Shown: piece after piece, positions 8,233 through 15,763 of the stretch
Layout of the letters: every line of letters begins with the position of its first letter
Numbering within the stretch: the first letter of the stretch is position 1
Origin: Triparma columacea
Lineage: Eukaryota > Sar > Bolidophyceae > Parmales > Triparmaceae
Assembly (NCBI GenBank): GCA_030267965.1
Contig: BRYA01000371.1
Coordinates: 34,396-55,217, forward strand
DNA length: 20,822 nt
Reading direction: 5' to 3'
The notes under the pieces: generated by a model
Told to the model about the DNA's origin: nothing
Seen by the model: only the letters and a program-made list of their open reading frames with translations
The model's database searches: none
Translations under genes and position numbers: made by a program

Positions 8233-9916
8233 ATGAAGTTTCTGTTGCCTCTCTCCCTTATACTCTCTGCCCATGCGTCTTCGGAACCATCCGTGTTGTA
8301 CTGGTCGACTTGCGAGCACACAGACGATCGCTTGACACCCCAGGCACCAATTTCCTTCATCCCTTCACTTTCTTCTGCAGCTGCATTCACCATAAAGGTG
8401 GACCCATCAGCAACTTCGCAGAAAATCGAGGGTTTCGGGGGGGCACTGACTCAGAGCTCAGCTTCTGTGTACAATCAGCTGCCGGAGGAGTTGCAGGCTC
8501 AACTCATTGAAGCCTATTATGGAGAGAGTGGCATCAAGTTCTCAACTGGGCGTCTCCCCATCCACAGTTGCGACTTTTCCCCGGAAACTTACACGTTTGA
8601 CGAGACCGAAGGGGACACGGAGTTGAAGGATTTCGACACTGATATTGTATACGACCAGAAGCTCAGCTTGCCACTCATCCAAGCCGCAGTAAATGCCAAC
8701 CCTTCACTCAAGCTCTTCGGCTCTCCCTGGTCCCCGCCAGCTTGGATGAAGGACACAAAAAATATGCTCGGCGGCGGGGCGCTTCTCCCCGAGTACGCGC
8801 GCACTTGGGCCGAGTACTTTTCAAAGTGGATTACTGCCTACAAGTCGCAGGGGGTCGATGTTTGGGGCGTCACTGTACAAAACGAGCCGGAGAACGCTGC
8901 AAGCTGGGAGAGGTGAGGAGCTACGAGGATCGAAGTGGAGTCCTAATCGCGATGTCATACTTCATGTTAGGGTTACAGTCTCTTCCTAATCACCTCCTCT
9001 CACCCCTATCCCCTCCCCCACCTCCTCTCACCCCTATCCCCTCCCCCACCTCCTCTCACCCCTATCCCCTCCCCCCCCCCCCCCCATCAGCTGTATCTAC
9101 ACTGCTGAAGAGACGAGAGACTTTGTAGCTGACCATCTGGGCCCCGTCCTCAACAACGATCACCCCGAAGTGAAGATTTTTGGTTTCGATCACAATAAGG
9201 ACCACGTAAAGGCGTGGGCCGACACCCTCTTTTCGTCAAACTCCACCAGCAAGGATTACGTTGACGGAATCGCCTTCCACTGGTACTCCGGCGCTTGCTT
9301 TGACAACGTCCAGAGTGTTTACGACTCTTACCCCGACAAGACGCTGCTTCCCAGTGAGGCCTGTTATGAGCTTACTGTTCTTGATGACGATGCGACCCCC
9401 GAGGAATGGCTCGTGAGCGGGACTTGGTCCAAGGGCGAGGGGTACGGATACGACATTATTGGAGATCTCAACGCAGGCGCTAGCGGATGGACCGATTGGA
9501 ATATTCTCCTTGATCAAGAAGGAGGACCGAACCATGTTGGGAACTTCTGTGATGCGGGTGCCATTGCGGACATTGCGAGCGATGAGAAAGCTCTATATTT
9601 GCACCCCCAATATTACTACCTTGGCCATTTCTCCAAGTTCCTGCAACCCGGAAGCGTCAGGGTTGAGAGTGAGGTGGTAAAGAACGGCGGTGACGACGAT
9701 GACAATTTTGAGTCTTGCTCTTGGCCTTACGGCAAGTGCGACGAGTCGCTGCTCCACGCCACCACATTCCAGGACGTCGACGGTAACGTGGTAGTCGTGG
9801 CCATGAATTGCGGGGCAGACGACAAAGACTTTCAGCTTGAGATCAAGGAGGTTGACGGAGCGTTGGCTAATACGGTGCCTGCGAATTCCATCCAGACATA
9901 TGTGATCAGCGTGTAA
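8233..9916 (+). CDS. GH30 glucosylceramidase-like glycoside hydrolase, secreted or lysosomal
   Basis: Predicted exons: 8233-8912 and 9091-9916 (501 aa; intron phase 2). The N-terminus MKFLLPLSLILSAHASS is a signal peptide, which supports this start. The catalytic (beta/alpha)8 barrel of GH30 follows: QKIEGFGGALT (63-73), SPWSPPAWMK (164-173), TVQNEPE (214-220) with the acid/base Glu218, FHWY (289-292) and LLPSEAC (312-318) with the nucleophile Glu316. The length fits human GBA1 (536 aa with signal peptide). Family members cleave glucosylceramide or other beta-glucosides in lysosomes or outside the cell; the exact substrate cannot be read from sequence. Both catalytic residues are intact. An AATAAA signal follows the stop at 9934-9939. 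The intron holds a tandem repeat (separate entry). Confidence 0.93.
8991..9077 (+). repeat. Three 29-bp tandem copies within the GH30 intron
   Basis: A C- and T-rich 29-bp unit starting CACCTCCTCTCACCCC repeats at 8991-9019, 9020-9048 and 9049-9077, followed by a long C-run and the CATCAG acceptor. The array makes up the pyrimidine-rich 3' half of the 178-nt intron, so copy-number change would lengthen the polypyrimidine tract. Confidence 0.9.
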
Positions 9917-9933
9917 ATGTGATGAGCGCGTTT

Positions 9934-9939
9934 AATAAA
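9934..9939 (+). terminator. AATAAA polyadenylation signal of the GH30 gene
   Basis: AATAAA lies 17 bp after the stop codon at 9914-9916, which fits a short 3' UTR. Confidence 0.5.
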
Positions 9940-10016
9940 CTGCTAATTTTGGTGAGACGAATTCCCTCGTTTTATCCGCCATGGTTTTAGGGGGGGGGAA
10001 CTGCAAGCCTCAATTC

Positions 10017-10038
10017 AACCCCCCCCCGGGGGGGGGTT
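10017..10038. other. 22-bp perfect palindrome, AA-C9-G9-TT, at a convergent gene junction
   Basis: Nine C (10019-10027) are followed directly by nine G (10028-10036), flanked by AA and TT. The element sits between the GH30 stop at 9916 and the RING-protein stop at 10037-10039, and overlaps that stop by two bases. A further G9 run lies at 9990-9998. It could form a hairpin or cruciform, or G-quadruplexes together with the other run. Homopolymer length may be affected by sequencing error. Confidence 0.8.
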
Positions 10039-11396
10039 AGGTTCCAGCGAAGAAAGGCGGGTACAGCCTGCCCCCCTCACTTCCCCTGGCCTCCTGACTG
10101 ACAATTCGCTCCAAAACACGATTGCGACCAAGCCTGATCTCCTCCAAAAATGAAAGATGCGGGTTCACGGGGTGAGTCGCAGCCCTCCTCGCCCTGCGGC
10201 GCTGGACGTAGAACTCCCTTGACCTGTTGACTACCCTCAGCTGCCTACCCCTCCTGATGTCCATCAAGAGCTGCCCCCTGGGGTCGCTCACGTTTCTCTC
10301 AGAGTCTTCGGAGTGAGATCCCTGTCCCAAGCTCAATCCTCTGAGGTTATGAATCTGCCTCATGACAGAGAGATGAGCCTGACTGAGGCGGCCGTGAGAG
10401 ATGGTGTGCGTTCCCGCCCCTTCGCCCTGCTGGTTGCGCTGGGGTGCAGCGGCAACTACTGCACCCAAACTGACCGTACGAATGGTGTCCTCCCCAATCT
10501 CCTCCCATTCTCCTTGTCCCATTGGCTCGACACCCATGACTTGCTCAAGGAGATTCTATTTGAGAAATACAGGCGAACGGCGCGACGAGTTGAGGTGGTT
10601 GTGCATCAAGTCGTCGCTGAGCGTTTCCGCGATTTGCCCATTCTCACCTCAATCATGTGGTTCCTCACAAGACCGCTGCGATTGATCATTGTGCGGCACG
10701 ACGGGCATGATTTCCTGCGACGGCGAGTGCAATGGGATTGAGTGTTGCAGTGTTGTTGCGCTTCCATTTCGCTCCTGTGTTATTGCGCAGCCATTTCGCT
10801 CCTCCTCCTCACCTCGCCCTCGCACTTCCAGCACACTGAAACCATTTGTGAATACAGCTGGAGCAAAACGTGTGCCCACACTGCGTAATGAGAGCATGTG
10901 GGTTCAGTGGAGGGAGGAAGCAAATTGGGCAGAGCAGAGGAGCGAGGACCTTGGCAACTGGGACGCTTGCTGAGAGGGTAGAGGAGGAAGAAGAAGCTGG
11001 AGACGGGGGGGCTTGGGTACCAGGGGGTGGAGGAGGAGGATGACCGGCCTCAGAACTCCTCAGAACACGTGACCCTGTGGAGCTACCAGATTGTGAGGGA
11101 GGGTCTTCATTCCTTGGAGGACTAGGAGGAGGGACCCGGGGTTGTAGTCCACGCGGAGGAGGAGGTGGAATACTTGGACGGCGACCATGACGTCCTGGGG
11201 TGTTTCCAGGAGAATCACTGGGTAATTAAAAGGGGTGAGATAATTTCCTCGACTCTTATTCGGGGGGGTTGGGGGGTTGCAAAGGGGCAATGATCAGTGA
11301 AAAGACAAAAAAGGGTACTTACGGGCCGTGCTGATGAGGGTTGCCGACGGAGGAGGCGTTCCGAGGGGGAGGGGGTGGAGGTTGCCCTTGCCTCAT
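10037..11396 (-). CDS. Proline-rich RING-HC finger protein with WH2-like motifs (putative actin-linked E3 ubiquitin ligase)
   Basis: Predicted exons on the minus strand: 11396-11323, 11217-10813, 10714-10648 and 10555-10037 (354 aa; phases 2, 2, 0). Residues 1-110 are rich in Pro and Ser with several poly-Pro runs. A C3HC4 RING follows, with all eight ligands: C121, C124, C138, H140, C143, C146, C163, C166 (core LCPIC, QCGHTFCSSC, CPSC); the RING is interrupted by the intron 10812-10715. Near the C-terminus DPRGQLLMDIRRGRQLRVV (273-291) closely matches the WH2 actin-binding pattern (amphipathic helix with LL..I..G then LR.V), and NPHLSFLEEIRLGRNRVLER (313-332) may be a second, weaker copy. 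RING-HC fingers usually recruit E2 enzymes and WH2 motifs bind G-actin; the pairing suggests ubiquitin ligase activity targeted to actin structures (inference). The start is the first ATG of the Pro-rich frame; that frame stays open upstream, so an extra 5' exon is possible. The ATG is 70 bp after the P450 stop. Confidence 0.75.
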
Positions 11397-11466
11397 GATT
11401 TTGCCCAGATAAAGCAAGACTGGACTTCTCCAACTTCAAGATACAAATATGACTTCTCTTTTGTGT

Positions 11467-13408
11467 TCAATCGTTTTTAAATTTAAGGCGCAAGTGCATC
11501 CCCTTCTCGGCGAAGATCGTTAGGCCGACATCATATTGATATTCTTGCGATTCCCCTCCGGAGATTTCGAAGGATTCAAGCAGCTTGGTGAGAAGGATTG
11601 ATGAAGATAGAAAGGCCATGTCTTTCCCGAGACACAAACGCGGACCAGCGAGGAAGATGGGCAACTTCGTCGCCTCAGGTGGTCTGAAATTCCCATCCTC
11701 GTTGATGAACCTCTCCGGTCTGAACTGCTCGCAATCATCCCCCCATTGTTCCTTCAGGCGGGCCATGCACCACGTCACGAAGAGCACTCTATCTCCCTTC
11801 CTGACCTCGGTCCCATCGGGCAGAACGTCGTCCTCAATGCACTCCTTGAGGTCTAAGGGCACGGAAGGATGCAGCCTTAGGCCCTCCTGAATAACGGCTT
11901 TTAAGTAGCTTCCCTTGGCGACGAGTTCGTGCGTTATCTATAAGGAGAAACGAAGCGACGGCAGCAGGGTTAAAGTTAGACAAGTTATGCCCAGCCACTC
12001 TGCCCCTGTCGTGTATCTCACCTCTCCCTCTGCCAACCCTAGTTCTACTCTGTTCCTCTCGGTCTCCTGCAAAATCATGTCGATGCAGCGCTTGTTACAT
12101 TCCTTCGAGAGCTCCCATAGCGTCCACGTCAATGAGTTTGTCGTCGTGTCTCTCCCCGCAAGAACAAAGTTTATGATGATATAGTACAGCTCCTCGTTCG
12201 TGAACTCAAACTGCGTCGAAACACCGGGGGGAAATGAAGTTAATTTGGTTAGCTTTTGCCTCAATATGCTTCTCCACCTCTGGGCCAAGCTTACCTCCTC
12301 TCCGCTTCCCTTAGTTCGAAACATAAACCTGCTGAGGAGGTCAGGGAGATCCTGAAGGTTGGCACCCTCCTTGCCCGACGCCGCTTCCGCTCTCCTCTCC
12401 TTAATCACTTTCATAGCAAAGCTGCGGACAAGTTTGATGCTCTCTGCTAGCTCCCTCTCCTTCCCGATACCCAAGAGTCGCTTTATGGGCCACGTCGGGT
12501 CAACGAACCTGTCCGAGGTCCTGGCAGTTGCTGTGTTGAACGCGTCCCCGAAGGAGGAGCTGATCTCGGCACCCAAGTCAGAGAAAGCGCCGAGTGACAC
12601 ACCGAACCCGATTATACCGATGCTCTCGAGCGTGTAACGGGCCATGAGATCCTGAACGTCCAAGGTGGCAAATTTAGCCTTGCCAATGCTGGGACGAGCA
12701 AAGCGAGGAGCGTTGAAGCAGTGCGAACTAATTAGAACTGTGTCGTGACGAGCGAGGCCCCTCTGTGTCACCACTGCTCTCACCTATCGCCAATCAAACC
12801 TGTGATCTTGTCTGCATGTTTAACGAACGTGTCAAACATGAATGTCTTCAAAGTCTTAGCCGAGAATTCGTAGGATGCGACCTTCCTCTGCTTCTTCCAG
12901 TTGAAGCCATCAGCGTTGAATATCCCGTCTCCCAGCAGATCCCTAAACGTGCTGCGCCAAATCTCCCCCTTGGGATAGTTCTTGAAGTTGTCAACTAACA
13001 CATACTTGACATTGGCCCTTGAAACGGTCAGGTGCATAGTTGACGTGAAGGGCAGGTTTGCCTCCCACGACTCTTGCCCCCTGGAGAGTGCCTTCCTAGC
13101 ATTATCCAAGTGCCAGTGGTAGAGGCGACCGGGCTTCCGATTCTAAGGGGGTGCGGGATGAGCAAAGGAAGGCGGTGGTGTTAGTGGTTAAATATGCACC
13201 TTGCATACGCGCTCTCTCCATCGTCTCCCCCACTTCTAACCTTCATAACCTCTTTGATACCAATTTTAAGGCCCCCAGGGTTGGTATGACGAAGACCAAA
13301 GCGGCTCATACTTCTTCTAATAAGCCTGAATATCCCGTAGGCAATTATTATTGATATCAGCAAGTCGGCACAGATTGTACCGTAGTGAATTTGCGTCCAA
13401 TCTTCCAT
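11467..13408 (-). CDS. Cytochrome P450, CYP86-like (possible fatty-acid hydroxylase)
   Basis: Predicted exons on the minus strand: 13408-13241, 13142-12784, 12688-12295, 12210-12022 and 11937-11467 (526 aa; phases 0, 2, 0, 0). The N-terminus has a hydrophobic anchor (about residues 11-30) for the ER face. P450 landmarks occur in order: the I-helix AGRDTT (325-330), the K-helix ExxR as EGLR (388-391), FRPERF (442-447) and the heme loop FLAGPRLCLG (465-474) with Cys472 as axial ligand. The AGRDTT and GPRLCLGKDMA forms and the RYTLESIGIIGFGV segment look like the CYP86/CYP94/CYP704 group, which hydroxylates fatty acids at or near the omega end; the substrate here is inferred. Intron 12294-12211 is 84 nt, in frame and stop-free, so retention would add 28 residues before the I-helix. 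The first donor is uncertain: GTTAGA at 13240 or GTTATG at 13249, both in frame. Confidence 0.9.
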
Positions 13409-13660
13409 TTTTATTCGATTTCTGGCTACTCCAAAAAATTGAAAAGGATTTCTTGTGCTCCTCTTCCATTAGGCACTTAATTAGGAGACTTGTTTCATCT
13501 TGTTTCATTCTTTATTCATACGTGGGTGTTAAAAGTCTACTGAATTAGCACTTCATTGGTCTAAAGTAGTTATAAACGTTAATAATAAGTAAATAACAGT
13601 CCTCTCTGTGACCGAAAGGACGGTATAAAAGGTCCTCTCCATTCTGTTAGGGTTGGTACT
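13409..13660. promoter_or_regulatory. Divergent intergenic region between the P450 and LRR genes
   Basis: This 252-bp AT-rich stretch lies between the P450 start (minus) and the LRR-protein start (plus) and must carry both promoters. A TATA box is visible for the LRR side only. Confidence 0.6.
13624..13630 (+). promoter_or_regulatory. TATA box of the LRR gene
   Basis: TATAAAA followed by GG lies 37 bp upstream of the ATG at 13661. At the usual TATA-to-start distance transcription would begin only a few bases before the ATG, giving a very short 5' UTR. Confidence 0.6.
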
Positions 13661-15568
13661 ATGAGTGAATTTGACTTTGCTTATGGTGATGACTATAGTG
13701 ATGACTCTAGTGATGACTCTAGTGATGACTCTAGTGACTATACTAATGACTATACTGATGACGATAGTGATGACCATGGTGATGACTACGACGACCCAGA
13801 TGATGGGTACTCTGTCCTTCCCAAAACAGCAGTATACTCCGGAATTTATCGAAATTGTGAACTCACGGAAGTGACTTTTACACAAGGAGTGACATCGATT
13901 CCAAATAAAACCTTCCTGGGATGCTCCTCCCTCGGTGCTATCACAATCCCGGACAGAGTGACATCGATTGGCAATGGCGCCTTCAGGCGTTGTTCCTCCC
14001 TCACGGCCATCACAATCCCAGACGGAGTGACGATGATTAGAGAGGGCACCTTCTCAAGATGCTCTTCCCTCACGGCCATCACCATCCCAGATGGAGTGAC
14101 AACAATTGAAAATCACGCCTTCTACAGATGCTCCTCCCTCACAGAAATAACAATCCCGGACGGAGTGACAAAGATTAACAAGTACGCCTTCTCTGGGTGC
14201 TCCTCCCTTACGGCCATCACCATCCCGGACGGAGTGACGATGATTGGCGAGGGCGCCTTCCAAGACTGCTCCTCCCTCATTGCCATCACCATCCCAGACA
14301 GAGTGACGAAGATTGGCAACAGTGCCTTCCAAGAATGCTCTTCCCTCACGACCATCACCATCCCGGACGGAGTTACGTCGATTGGCGAGGGCGCCTTCGT
14401 GGAATGCTCCTCCCTCGCAGCCATCACCATCCCGGACTCAGTGACGATGATTGGCGAAGAGGCCTTCTACGGATGCTATTCCCTCATGGCCATCACCATC
14501 CCAGACGGAGTGACAATGATTAGCGAAAACGCCTTCCAAAACTGTTCCTCCCTCACGGCCATCACCATCCCGGACTCAGTGACGATGATTTGCAGTGCCG
14601 CCTTCGAAGGATGCTCCTCCCTCACTGCCATCACCATCCCAGACGGAGTGACAACGATTGGCGAACACGCCTTCCAAAACTGCTCCTCCCTCACGGCCAT
14701 CACCATCCCGGACTCAGTGACGATGATTTGCAGTGCCGCCTTCGAAGGATGCTCCTCCCTAACGGCCTTCACCATCCCGGACGGAGTGACAACGATTGGC
14801 GAACGCGCCTTCCAAAACTGCTCCTCTCTCACAGCCATCAACATCCCGGACGAAGTGACAACGATTGGCGAAAACGCCTTCCAAAACTGCTCCTCCCTCA
14901 CGGCCATCACAATCCCGGACTCAGTGATGATGATTGGCAATTACGCCTTCTCTGACTGCTCCTCTCTCACGGCCATCACCATCCCGGACGGAGTGACAAA
15001 GATTGGCGCTTGCGCCTTATCTGGATGCTCCTCCCTCACGGCCATCACCATGCCGGACTCTGTGACAATGATTGGCAATTACGCCTTCTACGAATGCTCC
15101 TTCCTCACTGCCATCACCATCCCCGACTCAGTGACGACAATTTGTGAGGGCGCCTTCTACGAATGCTTCTCCCTCACGGCCATCACCATCCCGGACTCAG
15201 TGACGACGATACACAATCGTGCCTTCAGATATTGCTCCGCCCTGACGAAACTCATTCTATCTCCCACTGTTTCCATCGGTGAAGACTGCTTCTCGAACTG
15301 CACTGCCCTAATCGCTGCCGCTGCTGATAAAAATATGCCAACTGTCGAGGACCTCCTCCATTACAGGTGGCACCGAAATGTCGCAGTCATAGAACGCGTC
15401 AACGCTCTGCTGTGCCTCAAGGGAAGCTGGGATCACGTGGAGAATCAACCCAGTGGACCAGATAGTCTGAAGAGGAAACGAACAGAAGTTGAAGCACCGC
15501 TAAAGGCAACTGAGGCACGTGAGAAGATCCCGAAAGTTTTGTGGAGAGTAATTCTGGAGTTTCTCTAA
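13661..15568 (+). CDS. BspA-type leucine-rich-repeat protein with acidic N-terminus
   Basis: A single-exon 635-residue protein runs from ATG 13661 to TAA 15566-15568. Residues 5-48 are Asp/Ser/Tyr-rich and encoded by short tandem repeats. From residue 78 to 537 there are 20 consecutive 23-residue repeats of the BspA/LRR_5 type (consensus C-S-S-L-T-A-I-T-I-P-D-x-V-T-x-I-x-x-x-A-F), plus a partial 21st, which predicts a solenoid. The C-terminal about 75 residues form a non-repeat cap ending WRVILEFL. No signal peptide or membrane segment is visible, so it is probably intracellular. BspA-like repeats occur in bacterial surface proteins and in very large families in protists, where they are assumed to be protein-binding scaffolds; the partner is unknown. 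A TATA box lies upstream and AATAAA at 15583-15588 downstream. Confidence 0.92.
   Translation: MSEFDFAYGDDYSDDSSDDSSDDSSDYTNDYTDDDSDDHGDDYDDPDDGYSVLPKTAVYSGIYRNCELTEVTFTQGVTSIPNKTFLGCSSLGAITIPDRVTSIGNGAFRRCSSLTAITIPDGVTMIREGTFSRCSSLTAITIPDGVTTIENHAFYRCSSLTEITIPDGVTKINKYAFSGCSSLTAITIPDGVTMIGEGAFQDCSSLIAITIPDRVTKIGNSAFQECSSLTTITIPDGVTSIGEGAFVECSSLAAITIPDSVTMIGEEAFYGCYSLMAITIPDGVTMISENAFQNCSSLTAITIPDSVTMICSAAFEGCSSLTAITIPDGVTTIGEHAFQNCSSLTAITIPDSVTMICSAAFEGCSSLTAFTIPDGVTTIGERAFQNCSSLTAINIPDEVTTIGENAFQNCSSLTAITIPDSVMMIGNYAFSDCSSLTAITIPDGVTKIGACALSGCSSLTAITMPDSVTMIGNYAFYECSFLTAITIPDSVTTICEGAFYECFSLTAITIPDSVTTIHNRAFRYCSALTKLILSPTVSIGEDCFSNCTALIAAAADKNMPTVEDLLHYRWHRNVAVIERVNALLCLKGSWDHVENQPSGPDSLKRKRTEVEAPLKATEAREKIPKVLWRVILEFL
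13688..13735 (+). repeat. Four 12-bp tandem copies encoding Asp/Ser repeats
   Basis: The unit GATGACTCTAGT occurs at 13700-13711, 13712-13723 and 13724-13735, with a one-base variant at 13688-13699. It encodes DDSS steps of the acidic N-terminus, and degenerate relatives continue to about 13790. Confidence 0.9.
13892..15271 (+). repeat. Array of twenty 69-bp coding repeats (LRR_5/BspA)
   Basis: The array is exactly 1380 bp, 20 units of 69 bp, each encoding one 23-residue repeat. A 77-bp block is identical at 14546-14622 and 14684-14760, offset by two units (138 bp), which points to recent duplication or conversion. Confidence 0.92.
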
Positions 15569-15582
15569 TCTCGTTGTTGTTA

Positions 15583-15588
15583 AATAAA
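15583..15588 (+). terminator. AATAAA polyadenylation signal of the LRR gene
   Basis: AATAAA lies 14 bp after the stop codon of the LRR gene. Confidence 0.5.
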
Positions 15589-15667
15589 TCGTCGTTCTCT
15601 TTCACTTCTTCCTCACTTATCATAAATGATGAATCCCAATCCCTCCAACACGATTTCTTGACTTCAG

Positions 15668-15692
15668 ATTTCGGATTTCGGCTGTCCGAAAT
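15668..15692. other. Inverted repeat between the LRR and type I membrane protein genes
   Basis: ATTTCGGA (15668-15675) and TCCGAAAT (15685-15692) form a perfect 8-bp inverted repeat with a 9-nt spacer. It lies 72 bp upstream of the next ATG and about 80 bp past the LRR poly(A) signal, so it could be a hairpin or a dimeric factor site. Confidence 0.4.
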
Positions 15693-15763
15693 TAAGTTGC
15701 CCAAAGTTGCCCTCCTAAACCTGCCCTGGTTCGGCCCTTATTTCCTCCGTTGCCCCTTCCTTA

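Noticed and set aside
13191..13240. A GTGCAT donor at 13199 for the first P450 intron
   Set aside because: It puts exon 1 out of frame with exon 2; the donors at 13240 or 13249 keep the frame and give an intron size like the others.
13846..14940. Several antisense and alternate-frame open stretches over the LRR array with regular repeats
   Set aside because: The 69-bp periodicity keeps all frames open; only the sense frame gives the LRR_5 consensus.
13892..15271. Regular repeats that could suggest a CRISPR-like array
   Set aside because: The 69-bp units have no unique spacers and encode 23-residue protein repeats in a eukaryotic gene.
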